Shown piece by piece: positions 35,772 to 44,324 of a stretch of 64,000 bases of DNA (positions within the stretch are counted from its first letter, which is position 1; each line of letters begins with the position of its first letter). The notes below the pieces were generated by a model, which was not told the DNA's origin, ran no database searches, and saw only the letters and a list, made by a program, of their open reading frames with translations. The position numbers and the translations under genes are program-made. This stretch comes from Saccharothrix sp. NRRL B-16348 (GTDB lineage: Bacteria > Actinomycetota > Actinomycetes > Mycobacteriales > Pseudonocardiaceae): the NCBI RefSeq assembly GCF_001280085.1, contig NZ_LGED01000217.1, forward strand, positions 124,001 through 188,000, in the 5' to 3' direction.

Positions 35772-36435
35772 CGACAGCTCACCCCGCACCGGACGCGTCG
35801 TCGTCATCGGCCTGGGCCGCTTCGGCGGCTCGCTCGCGCGCGAACTGGTCGCGCACGGCTCGCAGGTGCTGGGCATCGACTCCCGACCCGCGATCGTGCA
35901 GCGCTACGCCGACGACCTCACCCACACCGCCGTCGCCGACACCACCGACGAGACCGCGTTGCGGCAGCTCGGCGTGCCCGACTTCCGGCGCGCCGTCGTG
36001 GCCATCGGCACCGACCTGGAGGCCAGCATCCTCACCACCGCGCTGCTGGTCGACTTCGCCGTACCCCACATCTGGGCCAAGGCCACCAGCCGCCAGCACG
36101 GCCGCATCCTCCACCGCGTCGGCGCACACCACGTCGTCCTGCCCGAGCACGACATGGGCGAACGCGTCGCCCACCTCGTCACCGGCCGGATGCTGGACTA
36201 CATCGAGTTCGAGGACGACTACGCGATGGTGAAGACCGCCGCGCCCGCCCAGGCCATCGGCGTCCCGCTGGGGCAGAGCAGGCTGCGCACCCACCACGGC
36301 GTCACCGTGGTCGCGATCAAACGACCCGGCCACGACTTCACCTACGCCACCGCCGACACCGTCGTCCAGGACGGCGACATCCTCATCGTCGCCGGCCGCA
36401 CGAACCAGGTGGAGACGTTCGCCGACCTCACCTGA
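35764..36435 (+). CDS. ktrA: KtrA/TrkA-type RCK regulatory subunit
   Basis: 223 aa. Rossmann nucleotide-binding RCK_N (RVVVIGLGRFGGSLA, then the GIDSRP acidic strand end) and C-terminal RCK_C (GVPLGQSRLRTHHGVTVVAI...DGDILIVAG). An octameric ring of this protein gates KtrB in response to ATP/ADP. The start is TTG 35764, supported by GGAGGAG at 35747-35753 and the 8-base overlap with ktrB. Confidence 0.94.
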   Translation: MASDSSPRTGRVVVIGLGRFGGSLARELVAHGSQVLGIDSRPAIVQRYADDLTHTAVADTTDETALRQLGVPDFRRAVVAIGTDLEASILTTALLVDFAVPHIWAKATSRQHGRILHRVGAHHVVLPEHDMGERVAHLVTGRMLDYIEFEDDYAMVKTAAPAQAIGVPLGQSRLRTHHGVTVVAIKRPGHDFTYATADTVVQDGDILIVAGRTNQVETFADLT

Positions 36436-36441
36436 CCGGCG

Positions 36442-36753
36442 TCAGCGCGTGCCGTCCGGTGCGAGGACGACGGTGAAGTGGCGGACGTGGGCGTCCACGT
36501 CGTCCAGCACCTCGCGGGCGGCCGGTGAGACGTTGGCCGTGCGGTAGGCGTCGCCCGCGAAGCCGCGGACCGCGGCCAGGGACTCGAACAGCGTGAGGGC
36601 GACGAACTCGACGCCGGTGTCGTGGTCGCGCCGCAGGAGGTAGGCGCCGCGGAAACCGGGCACCGCCGCCAGGGCGTCGACGGGGAACAGGTCCTGGTAG
36701 GTGTCGGCGTTGTGGCGGTGTGCCGTCCGGGCGCTCCAGAGTCGGGCGATCAC
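36442..36753 (-). CDS. Antibiotic biosynthesis monooxygenase (ABM)-domain protein
   Basis: 103 aa single-domain dimeric alpha-beta barrel. It shows MIARLWSARTA at the N-terminus, GFRGAYLLRRD and VEFVALTLFESLAAVRGFAG, as in cofactor-free monooxygenases and haem-degrading relatives. The substrate is unknown. It is downstream of and probably regulated by the AraC gene; two palindromic 11-mers sit 20-47 bp before its start. Convergent with ktrA, 6 bases apart. Confidence 0.85.
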   Translation of the reverse strand: MIARLWSARTAHRHNADTYQDLFPVDALAAVPGFRGAYLLRRDHDTGVEFVALTLFESLAAVRGFAGDAYRTANVSPAAREVLDDVDAHVRHFTVVLAPDGTR

Positions 36754-36773
36754 GCGGTCATCTCCTCCTGGTC

Positions 36774-36800
36774 GTCGGACCGACGGGTCGTCGGGCCGAC
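36774..36800. promoter_or_regulatory. Paired palindromic 11-mers GTCGGnCCGAC
   Basis: GTCGGACCGAC at 36774-36784 and GTCGGGCCGAC at 36790-36800, each self-complementary around the centre and 16 bp apart, directly upstream of the ABM gene. Probable binding site, perhaps for the neighbouring AraC protein; no direct proof. Confidence 0.4.
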
Positions 36801-36801
36801 G

Positions 36802-37638
36802 TCAGACTGCGCGCGATCCGCCCGGCGGGCTTGAACGTGGGTGATCACCGCCGCGCAGGACGGCGCGGACGCGGCTGGGCGGGCTGCCCAGCTCGGCGCG
36901 CAGGGTGCGGGTGAGGTGGGCGTGGTCGGCGAAGCCGAGTTCGGCGGCCAGGTGGGCCAGGTTCGCCTGGCCCGAGTCGATGGCGTCCAGCGCGGCGCGC
37001 ACCCGGACCCTGGTGCGGAACGCGGTGAGGCTCGTGCCCGTGACGGCGCGGAACACGCGGGACAGGTGCGGGCGGGACACACCCAGTTCGGCGGCGAGGA
37101 CACCGAACGTCGGCCCGGCCGGGTCGGCGGTCAGCCGTTCGCGGGCCGCGTCGGCCAGCCGCCGGTGTGCCGGGGACCCGCCGCGAGGGTGTTCCCGGTG
37201 CGCGAGCAGCCCATCCGCCAGGGTCAGCACGCGGTCGGCCAGTTCGAACTCGTCGGCGCCGTGCCGGGCACGGGCGAGCAGCGTGCGGTGCGCGAGGTCG
37301 ACCGCCGGGCTCGTGGCCAGCGGCCCGGTCGACGGCGCGGCCGGCAGCACGTCGGCGGCCGGCGGCCCGTCGAGGCTGATCACCGTGCACGCGTCCTCGG
37401 TGTCGGGCCGGTGGGCGATGCGCTGCTCCACGCCGGAAGGCCGGACGTAGGCCACGAGCGGGTCCACGAGTCCTTCCCAGCCCGGCGACCGCACCCGGAA
37501 CGTCCCGCGCCGCACGAAGACCAACCGGAGGTCGGGCACCGCCTCCGGCGACGACCACGCCGGGGTGCGTTCGAGGATCAGCAGGTCGTCGACGGCGAAG
37601 CCGCTCCCCGCGGCCAGCCGCCGTGTCGTGCGCGCCAT
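36802..37638 (-). CDS. AraC-family transcriptional regulator
   Basis: 278 aa. The N-terminal cupin-like sensor has GTFRVRSPGWEGLVDPLVAYVRPSG without a recognisable ligand motif. The C-terminal double HTH reads FGVLAAELGVSRPHLSRVFRAVTGTSL and NLAHLAAELGFADHAHLTRTLRAELG. The C-terminus is rich in Pro and Arg. It is co-oriented with the ABM gene 48 bp downstream, its likely target. Confidence 0.92.
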   Translation of the reverse strand: MARTTRRLAAGSGFAVDDLLILERTPAWSSPEAVPDLRLVFVRRGTFRVRSPGWEGLVDPLVAYVRPSGVEQRIAHRPDTEDACTVISLDGPPAADVLPAAPSTGPLATSPAVDLAHRTLLARARHGADEFELADRVLTLADGLLAHREHPRGGSPAHRRLADAARERLTADPAGPTFGVLAAELGVSRPHLSRVFRAVTGTSLTAFRTRVRVRAALDAIDSGQANLAHLAAELGFADHAHLTRTLRAELGSPPSRVRAVLRGGDHPRSSPPGGSRAV

Positions 37639-37677
37639 ACCGCCGAGCGTAGGCGGGTTCGCCCGCCGCGTGCGGGC

Positions 37678-38076
37678 TCAGCCGGCACGCCGCAGGCGCA
37701 CCCGGGCGAAGCCCAGCGCGGTCACGGCGGCCAGCCCGGCGAGCGCGGCCACCACGGTGGCCCACGGTTTGCCGTGGCCGTGGAACATGCCGTTCGCGAC
37801 GACGAACACGTGGATCGTCCCGAACACGACGGTGAGGGTCAGCAGGGCGGTGGTCGCACCGACGCCGAGCCCGCGTCCGCGTGGCGTGCCGGACCGGACG
37901 CCGACCAGCCCGACCGCCAGCGCGACGACGGACAGCACCAGGTAGCCGTACCAGCCGAACCGGCCGAGCTCGACGAACATCTCGTTGCCGTGCCGCGCCC
38001 CGCGCACGTCCGGCCGGACGAGCAGCCCGGTCACCGGCATCCCCAACGCGCCCACCACGAGCAGTACCGGCACCAT
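37678..38076 (-). CDS. Small four-helix membrane protein
   Basis: 132 aa, four hydrophobic segments at about residues 2-20, 41-60, 72-94 and 105-123. The third is followed by MFHGHGKPWA. No family recognised. Single gene, 39 bp upstream of the AraC gene on the same strand and divergent from the LysR gene. Confidence 0.65.
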   Translation of the reverse strand: MVPVLLVVGALGMPVTGLLVRPDVRGARHGNEMFVELGRFGWYGYLVLSVVALAVGLVGVRSGTPRGRGLGVGATTALLTLTVVFGTIHVFVVANGMFHGHGKPWATVVAALAGLAAVTALGFARVRLRRAG

Positions 38077-38180
38077 GGCCGGACCCTACCCACACCCGAT
38101 CCCCCGAGCGGTCCGGAACGCGACGGTTCCGGAGCGCGCCGGCTCTCGTGCGAGCCGTCCGGCTCCTAGGATGCGGTCTC

Positions 38181-39104
38181 GTGGAACTACGGCAGCTCCG
38201 GTACTTCGTCGCGGTCGCCGAGGAACTGCACTTCGGCCGCGCGGCGGCCCGGTTGCTGATCGCGGGACCGTCGCTGTCGCAGCAGATCAAGGCGCTCGAA
38301 CGCGACCTGGGCGTGCCCCTGTTCGCCCGTGACCGCCGTACGGTCGCGCTCACCGCGACCGGCGCCGCGCTGCTCCCCGAGGCACGTGCGCTGCTCGACC
38401 GGGCCGACGAGCTGCGTCGCCGGGCGCGGCAGCTGTCCGGCGCCGAGCCGGTGCGCCTCGGCTACGTCAACTGGCTGCCACCGGACCTGGGCGCGCGCAC
38501 GGCCGGGGTCGCGCAGCTCTACGTGGACACGTGGGTCGTGCCGTCGCACGCGCAGGCGGCGCGGGTCGCCGACGGCAGCCTCGACCTGGCCGTGTGCTGG
38601 GTGCGGACCGCCGACCTCGCCCGCCACGGGCTGACCGCGCGGCTGCTCGGCGCGGACCGGCTCTACGCCGTGTCGACCGGCTCGGACAGCGGTCCGGTGC
38701 GGGCCGCGGACATCGCGGTGCTCGTGGACGACGACGTCACGTCGTGGTCGTCCTGGAACGAGTTCGCCGAGGAGTTCGCCCGGGACACCGGCGCCCGCGT
38801 GGTGCGCATCCACAACGGCGCGATCACGGGTCCGGCGTTCTTCGACCACGTGCGGGCGTGCACCACTCCGGTGCTCAACTCGCCCAAGGGCCAGACCACG
38901 CCGCTGCCGCCGGACCTGGTCCACCGGCCGGTGATCGCGCCGGAGGTGATGTGGACGTGGTCGCTCGTCCACCGCGACGACGAAGTCCGCGCCGCCGTGA
39001 CGGCCGTCGCCGAGGCGGTCACGCGTGACGTGGGCGACCTCGGCCTGCACCGGGAAGGCGTGTGGCTGCCCGCGGACGACCCGCACCGGGCGCTGGGAGG
39101 CTGA
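38181..39104 (+). CDS. LysR-family transcriptional regulator
   Basis: 307 aa. The N-terminal HTH is LRQLRYFVAVAEELHFGRAAARLLIAGPSLSQQIKALERDLG. The C-terminal part is a two-lobed sensor of the periplasmic-binding fold (EPVRLGYVNWLPPDL). The start is GTG 38181 (VELRQLRYF), the normal LysR beginning; the longer open frame is non-coding. The SDR/SnoaL gene pair downstream on the same strand may be its target. Confidence 0.93.
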   Translation: MELRQLRYFVAVAEELHFGRAAARLLIAGPSLSQQIKALERDLGVPLFARDRRTVALTATGAALLPEARALLDRADELRRRARQLSGAEPVRLGYVNWLPPDLGARTAGVAQLYVDTWVVPSHAQAARVADGSLDLAVCWVRTADLARHGLTARLLGADRLYAVSTGSDSGPVRAADIAVLVDDDVTSWSSWNEFAEEFARDTGARVVRIHNGAITGPAFFDHVRACTTPVLNSPKGQTTPLPPDLVHRPVIAPEVMWTWSLVHRDDEVRAAVTAVAEAVTRDVGDLGLHREGVWLPADDPHRALGG

Positions 39105-39202
39105 GCCTCTCACGAGGGAGAAAACAAGTCGTGGCAAGGAAAACCGCCCGCGCGCACGATCAGGGAGCAGGTCCACCCCACTCCTGAAAGCGGGTCTCCG
39201 AC

Positions 39203-39913
39203 ATGAACACGCAGCACGTCGCGATCATCACCGGCGCGTCCCAGGGCATCGGCGCGGCCCTCGTGCCCGCCTACCGCAAGCTCGGCCACGCCGTCGTGGC
39301 GACATCCCGGTCGATCGACCCGTCGGACGACCCCGAGGTGCTGACCGTGCGAGCCGACCTGTCGCAGCCGGGCGACGGCGCCCGCGTCGTCGAGGAGGCA
39401 CTGGCGCGGTTCGGCCGGGTCGACACGCTGGTGAACAACGCGGGCGTGTTCGTCGCCAAGCCGTTCACCGACTACACCGACGAGGACTTCGCCACCGTCG
39501 CGGGCACCAACCTGCGGGGGTTCTTCGAGATCACCCGCAGCGCGGTGGCGGCGATGCTGGCGCAGGGCACGGCCGGCCACGTGGTCAACCTGTCCACCAG
39601 CCTGGTCGACCACGCGCTGTCCCGGGTGCCGGCGGCGCTGGCGGCGCTGACCAAGGGCGGTCTGACCGCCGTCACCAAGTCGCTCGCGATCGAGTACGCG
39701 ACCAGGGGCATCCGGGTCAACGCCGTCGCGCTCGGCGTCATCCGCACGCCCATGCACGCGCCGGAGACGCACGACTTCCTCGCCGCGCTGCACCCCGTCG
39801 GCCGCCTCGGCGAGATCGACGAGGTCGTCGACGCGATCACCTTCCTGGAACAGGCCGGTTTCGTCACCGGCGAGGTGCTGCACGTCGACGGCGGCCAGAG
39901 CGCGGGACACTGA
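39203..39913 (+). CDS. Short-chain dehydrogenase/reductase lacking the catalytic Tyr
   Basis: 236 aa classical SDR fold: TGASQGIGAALV (cofactor), LVNNAGVFV, and the C-terminal LHVDGGQSAGH. The Ser of the triad is present in NLSTSL, but the YxxxK motif reads AALTK, with Ala in place of the Tyr. Otherwise the length and fold are intact. Either the enzyme uses a different acid/base residue or it has lost redox activity. Likely translated with the following SnoaL-like gene (1 base between stop and ATG). Confidence 0.88.
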   Translation: MNTQHVAIITGASQGIGAALVPAYRKLGHAVVATSRSIDPSDDPEVLTVRADLSQPGDGARVVEEALARFGRVDTLVNNAGVFVAKPFTDYTDEDFATVAGTNLRGFFEITRSAVAAMLAQGTAGHVVNLSTSLVDHALSRVPAALAALTKGGLTAVTKSLAIEYATRGIRVNAVALGVIRTPMHAPETHDFLAALHPVGRLGEIDEVVDAITFLEQAGFVTGEVLHVDGGQSAGH

Positions 39914-39914
39914 C

Positions 39915-40262
39915 ATGACCGCCGACGAAGTCCTGCGGGACGTCATGGACCGGTGGAAGGACGCCGTGGACGCGCACGAGCCCGAACGCGTGGCCGCGAA
40001 CTTCACCGAGGACGCGATCTTCCAAGGTCTGCGCCCGTACGGCGTCGGCCGCGCGGCGGTGGCCGAGTACTACGCCTCCCAGCCGCTCGGGCTGACGGCG
40101 GAGTACCGGGTCCTCGAGACCCGCGACCTCGCCGACGACCTGGTGCTCGGCTACCTCGAAGTGGACTTCTCGTTCGTCGACCGGCCCACGCTGCGGGTGC
40201 ACCTCGGCGTGGTCGTGCGGAACGGTCTGATCACCCACTACCAGGTGGCCAAGCCCGCCTGA
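39915..40262 (+). CDS. SnoaL/NTF2-like protein (SgcJ/EcaC family)
   Basis: 115 aa alpha+beta cone fold: VMDRWKDAVDAHEPERVAANFTEDAIFQG at the N-terminus and LRVHLGVVVRNGLITHYQVAKP at the end, typical of small NTF2-like polyketide-cyclase relatives. The catalytic role is unknown. Its start is 1 base after the SDR stop; a strong hairpin follows 8 bases after its own. Confidence 0.82.
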   Translation: MTADEVLRDVMDRWKDAVDAHEPERVAANFTEDAIFQGLRPYGVGRAAVAEYYASQPLGLTAEYRVLETRDLADDLVLGYLEVDFSFVDRPTLRVHLGVVVRNGLITHYQVAKPA

Positions 40263-40270
40263 GGCAACCG

Positions 40271-40304
40271 GCACGGCCCGCCCGCCCACGCGAGCGGGCC
40301 GTGC
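40271..40304 (+). terminator. Hairpin terminator after SDR/SnoaL pair
   Basis: GCACGGCCCGC (40271-40281) pairs perfectly with GCGGGCCGTGC (40294-40304) over a 12-nt loop. Confidence 0.75.
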
Positions 40305-40372
40305 GCTGTGCACGTTCCCAGCCGGACAGATTCGAGAAGGCTTGAGCTGGTCACCGATCTGCGCTTTCATGT

Positions 40373-40386
40373 TGTGCACGTGCACA
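40373..40386. promoter_or_regulatory. Perfect 14-bp palindrome TGTGCACGTGCACA upstream of GH53
   Basis: Lies 40 bp before the galactanase ATG. A half-site TGTGCACG also occurs about 60 bp upstream (40307-40314). Suggests a repressor operator for the galactanase, possibly LacI-type. Confidence 0.5.
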
Positions 40387-40425
40387 GCCCGCCGCCGCAC
40401 CGCACCCTCGATCAAAGGAGATCGG

Positions 40426-41535
40426 ATGTCCGGACCCACCCGGGCGGCCAAGGCCGCCCTCGCTCTGGCGACCGCCGTGCTCCCGCTGGCCACGCTCACC
40501 CCGGCCGTCTCCGCGGCAGGGTCGCTGAGCATGCTCGGAGCCGACGTCTCGACCGCGCAACGCGCCCTGGACCTCGGCGCGAAGTACTACGACGCGGCCG
40601 GCGTCGCGCGGGATCCGCTCGACATCCTCAAGGGCGCGGGCGTCAACTACGTCCGCCTGCGCGTCTGGAACAACCCGCGCAGCGGCTACAACAACAAGGC
40701 GAAGGTGCTGGCCTACGCCAAGACCGTCAAGGCCAAGGGCCTCAAGCTGCTGGTCGACTTCCACTACTCCGACACGTGGGCCGACCCCGGCAAGCAGTAC
40801 AAGCCGGCCGCCTGGTCGGGGCACGGCATCGGCCAGTTGCAGACCGACGTCTACAACTACACCCACGACGTGTGCACCAGCCTCAAGTCCCAGGGCACCA
40901 CGCCGGACAGCGTGCAGATCGGCAACGAGATCAACGTCGGCATGCTCTGGAACGAGGGCAAGGTCGTCAACAACGACTTCACCAACCTCAGCCTGCTGCT
41001 GAAGGCCGGCTACAACGCCACGAAGGCGTGCAACAGCGGCACCAAGGTCATGATCCACACGGCGAACGCCGACAGCCTCGACCACGCCCGCTGGTTCTAC
41101 GACGGCATCAGGGCCAAGGGCGTGGCGTGGGACATCACGGCGCTGTCGTACTACTGCATGTGGCACGGCACGCTCGCCAACCTCTACAACGTCATCTCCG
41201 ACGTGCGGTCCCGCTACGGCAAGGACGTGGTGCTCGCGGAGACGGCCTATCCCTTCACCACCGGCAACGCCGACGGCACCGGCAACTCCATCACGTCCGG
41301 CTGCACGGACTACCCGCTGACGTGGGCGGGCCAGGCGAAGAACTTCACCCACGTCCAGAACACCGCGCGCAACGCGGGCGCCATCGGCGTCTTCTACTGG
41401 GAGCCCACCTGGTACGCGGTGCCCGGCAACGGCTGGGACCCGGCCGACATCAACGGCAGCGGCAACGGCTGGGACAACATGGCGACCTTCGACTGGAGCG
41501 GTCGGCTCAACCCCGGGATCCGCTGGACCCCGTGA
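40426..41535 (+). CDS. Secreted endo-beta-1,4-galactanase, GH53
   Basis: 369 aa, signal peptide ending VSAAG. Retaining (beta/alpha)8 enzyme that cuts beta-1,4-galactan side chains of pectin (type I arabinogalactan). Markers: GADVSTAQRALDLG at the N-terminus, GVNYVRLRVWNNP, FHYSDTWADPGKQ, the acid/base Glu 168 in QIGNEINVG, the nucleophile Glu 272 in VLAETAYPF, and FYWEPTWY. No carbohydrate-binding module. ATG 40426 follows AAAGGAGA. Transcription is probably substrate-controlled through the palindrome upstream. Confidence 0.94.
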   Translation: MSGPTRAAKAALALATAVLPLATLTPAVSAAGSLSMLGADVSTAQRALDLGAKYYDAAGVARDPLDILKGAGVNYVRLRVWNNPRSGYNNKAKVLAYAKTVKAKGLKLLVDFHYSDTWADPGKQYKPAAWSGHGIGQLQTDVYNYTHDVCTSLKSQGTTPDSVQIGNEINVGMLWNEGKVVNNDFTNLSLLLKAGYNATKACNSGTKVMIHTANADSLDHARWFYDGIRAKGVAWDITALSYYCMWHGTLANLYNVISDVRSRYGKDVVLAETAYPFTTGNADGTGNSITSGCTDYPLTWAGQAKNFTHVQNTARNAGAIGVFYWEPTWYAVPGNGWDPADINGSGNGWDNMATFDWSGRLNPGIRWTP

Positions 41536-41545
41536 CCTGACCGGT

Positions 41546-41574
41546 CGGGGGACCGTCGCACCGGCGGTCCCCCG
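41546..41574. terminator. Bidirectional terminator
   Basis: CGGGGGACCG (41546-41555) pairs perfectly with CGGTCCCCCG (41565-41574), loop of 9, between two convergent genes. Confidence 0.75.
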
Positions 41575-41580
41575 GCCCGA

Positions 41581-42453
41581 TCACTCCGGGTCGGCGGTCC
41601 CGTCCGCCAGTTCCTCCAGGCCACGCCGGTCGAGCACGTCGAGCCGCTGCTCGTCCGGCGTGCCGGAGCGCTTGACCAGGCCCTTGCGCTCCAGGTGGCC
41701 CATCGTCTTGCGGAGCTTCTCGGTCACCAGCGAGCCCTTGCCCTTGGCCGCGAACTCGGTCTTCTGCTCGACCGCCAGCATCGGCGCGACCTCCCTCTTC
41801 CACGCGGTCAGCAGCGCGGCGCGCGGCACCGACGGCTCGTCGCCCGCCACGTCCAGGATGATCCCGGCCAGCACGCGCCCGAAGTCGTCCTGCCGCGTCG
41901 AGTGCCGCTGGACCAGCTCCTCGACCGACGTGCGCCCCTCGCCGTCCGACGTGCCCGGCACGTCGAGCGCGGCCAGCCGTGCCCACAGCGCCCGGTCGGC
42001 GGCGGTCGGCTCGGCACCGCCGGCGAGCACGGCCGCCCGGTGCGCGTCGACGGCCGAACCCAGGGCGAGCACGAGGTCCGTCAGCTCGTCGCGGACGTCG
42101 TCGCCGCGCAGCCGCCGCGCCGCGGCCGCGATCAGCCGGTGGTGCTCGCGCACCAACGTCTCGAAGTGGGCGGTCTTCGTGGCGCGGTTGGCGTCCTCGG
42201 CCGCGTCACGCTGGTACTCGGCCTGGCTGATCTCCCCGTCGAGCGCCCGCGCCCGCGCGGTGGCGCGCTCGGCCGTGCGGTGCACGCGCGTCGCCGCGAT
42301 CCGGTCGAGCATCGCCCGCAGCACCCGGTCGGTCTGCTCGACGTAGGCGTCGGAGGCCAGGAGTCGCCAGGTCTCGTCGTCACGGCTGCGCAGCGCGTTG
42401 TTGACGAAGCGGTCGGCGGCGTGGTCGTCGTCGGACCCGTAGGGCAATGTCAC
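41581..42453 (-). CDS. Hypothetical helical protein with possible C-terminal winged-helix
   Basis: 290 aa from GTG 42453 (VTLPYGSDDDHAADR). No family recognised. It is strongly helical, rich in Ala, Arg and Glu, with possible coiled coil around residues 60-120. The C-terminal 80 residues (AKGKGSLVTEKLRKTMGHLERKGLVKRSG...) have the shape of a MarR-like winged helix and may bind DNA. Divergent from the IMP dehydrogenase gene with a 232-bp gap between the two starts. Confidence 0.6.
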   Translation of the reverse strand: MTLPYGSDDDHAADRFVNNALRSRDDETWRLLASDAYVEQTDRVLRAMLDRIAATRVHRTAERATARARALDGEISQAEYQRDAAEDANRATKTAHFETLVREHHRLIAAAARRLRGDDVRDELTDLVLALGSAVDAHRAAVLAGGAEPTAADRALWARLAALDVPGTSDGEGRTSVEELVQRHSTRQDDFGRVLAGIILDVAGDEPSVPRAALLTAWKREVAPMLAVEQKTEFAAKGKGSLVTEKLRKTMGHLERKGLVKRSGTPDEQRLDVLDRRGLEELADGTADPE

Positions 42454-42685
42454 GTGTTTTCGATCCTCGGTAGTGGTGCGTACCCCGTGAGGGGAACGAG
42501 AGGGCCGGTCCGGGTCGCGGGTGGTGGTGCACGCGGCACGACAGGCGGGTACGGCGCGGCGGGATCCGCCCAGCATAGGCGGCCGACGGCGCTGTCGCGA
42601 CACGGCGTGCCCGTCACGGTGTGGGAGGCTGCGACCACATGGTGGAGCCGGGGATTCCCGGCACAACGATTCGGAGAGCCTGCCC

Positions 42686-44185
42686 GTGGTCGAGATCGTG
42701 CCCGGAGTGTCGCGGACGTTCAACGAGTTCTTGTTGCTGCCCAACCGAACCACCGCGGAGTGCACACCGGCGAAGGTCGACCTCGGCACACCCCTCGTGC
42801 GGCACGCCGTCGGCGGATCGTCGACGATCCGGCTGTCCGTGCCGTTCACGTCGGCGATCATGCAGGCGGTCAGCTCGCCGCGGTTGGCGGTGGCCCTGGC
42901 CCGATCGGGTGGCTTGAGCTTCCTGCACCACAACCAGTCCGTCGAGCACCAGGCGGACGCGGTGCGGTTCGTGAAGAACTTCAAGGCGGGCTTCGTGGTC
43001 AGCGACACGACGGTCCGCCCGACCGACCCGCTCCGGCACCTCGCCGGCCTGATGGAGGCCACCGGCCACAAGACCGCGGCCGTCACCGAGGACGGCACGC
43101 CGCACGGCCGGTTCGTGGGTCTGGTCACGTCCCGCGACTTCCACTCCGACCGGCACGACCTCGACCTCCCGGTCGCCGACCGGATGCGCACCGCGGACGC
43201 CCTCACCTGCGGCAAGGAGGGCATCACCCTCTCCGAGGCCAACACGCTGCTGTGGGAGGAGCGCATCGACTGCCTGCCGGTCGTGGACGGCGCGGGGCAC
43301 CTGCAGCACCTGGTGTTCCGCTCGGACTACGCCGACCACAAGCAGTTCCCCGGCGCGGTGGTGGACGCGGCCAAGCGGTTCCGGGTCGGCGCGGGCGTGA
43401 ACACGCACGACTACCGCGACCGCGTGCCCGCGCTGGTCGCCGCCGGCGTGGACGTGCTGTGCCTGGACTCGTCGGACGGTTACAGCGACTGGCAGGCCGA
43501 GGCGCTGCGGTGGGTCAAGCGCGAGTTCCCGGAGGTGCCGATCGGCGGCGGCAACGTCGTGGACGGCGAGGCGTTCCGGTTCCTGGCCGACGCGGGCGCG
43601 GACTTCGTCAAGGTGGGCATCGGCGGCGGCTCGATCTGCATCACCCGCGACCAGAAGGGCATCGGCCGCGGCCAGGCCAGCGCGGTCATGGACGTCGCCG
43701 AGGCACGTGACGCCTACGCGCGGCGCACCGGCGAGTACGTGCCGATCTGCTCCGACGGCGGTCTGCTGCACGACTACCACATGGCCCTGGCCCTGGCGAT
43801 GGGCGCGGACTTCGTGATGATGGGCCGCTACTTCGCGCGGTTCGACCAGTCGCCGGGCAAGAAGGTGCGCATCGGCGGGTCGGTGTTCAAGGAGTACTGG
43901 GGCGAGGGCTCCAGCCGGGCCCGCAACTGGCAGCGCTACGACCAGGGCGAGGACAAGCTGCACTTCGAGGAGGGCGTCGACGGCTACGTGCCGTACGTGG
44001 GCGACCTCGGCGATGCCCTCGCGCTGACCGTGGCCAAGATCAAGGCCACGATGGCGTCCTGCGGCGCGGCGACCATCCCGGTCTTCCAGTCCACCGCGCG
44101 CGTGACGCTGGTGTCGGAGCAGAGCTACCAGGAGAACGCCGCCGCGGTCGCCGTGCGCGACAACGCCGACACCACCCTGGGCTGA
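42686..44185 (+). CDS. guaB: IMP dehydrogenase, Tritrichomonas-like type
   Basis: 499 aa. Oxidises IMP to XMP, the committed step of GTP synthesis. TIM barrel with a CBS-pair insertion (residues about 95-220: DTTVRPTDPLRHLAG, LVTSRDFHSD). The Cys loop GIGGGSICITRDQKGIGRG has the nucleophile Cys 318 and differs from the usual GPGSICTTR. The flap has EYWGEGSSRARNWQRYD and the Arg-Tyr dyad, followed by FEEGVDGYVPY. The whole pattern matches the Tritrichomonas foetus enzyme far more than GuaB2 of actinobacteria. Start GTG 42686 after GGAGAG. A second, canonical guaB probably exists elsewhere; not visible here. Confidence 0.9.
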   Translation: MVEIVPGVSRTFNEFLLLPNRTTAECTPAKVDLGTPLVRHAVGGSSTIRLSVPFTSAIMQAVSSPRLAVALARSGGLSFLHHNQSVEHQADAVRFVKNFKAGFVVSDTTVRPTDPLRHLAGLMEATGHKTAAVTEDGTPHGRFVGLVTSRDFHSDRHDLDLPVADRMRTADALTCGKEGITLSEANTLLWEERIDCLPVVDGAGHLQHLVFRSDYADHKQFPGAVVDAAKRFRVGAGVNTHDYRDRVPALVAAGVDVLCLDSSDGYSDWQAEALRWVKREFPEVPIGGGNVVDGEAFRFLADAGADFVKVGIGGGSICITRDQKGIGRGQASAVMDVAEARDAYARRTGEYVPICSDGGLLHDYHMALALAMGADFVMMGRYFARFDQSPGKKVRIGGSVFKEYWGEGSSRARNWQRYDQGEDKLHFEEGVDGYVPYVGDLGDALALTVAKIKATMASCGAATIPVFQSTARVTLVSEQSYQENAAAVAVRDNADTTLG

Positions 44186-44203
44186 GTCGACGGCGGGAGC
44201 CAA

Positions 44204-44263
44204 GGGCGGGCGTCCGGAATAGTGGTTGAAATCAGAAATATTCACCCTCCCGGACGCCCGCCC
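44204..44263. terminator. Long hairpin with AT-rich loop after guaB
   Basis: Perfect 14-bp arms GGGCGGGCGTCCGG (44204-44217) and CCGGACGCCCGCCC (44250-44263) enclose a 32-nt AT-rich loop. Likely terminator for guaB and the convergent small gene. Confidence 0.6.
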
Positions 44264-44324
44264 GCGCCGCGCGAATAACAGTCACATTTGCCGGCGGGGC
44301 GGTCGCGCCCGGATTCGACGAGGC

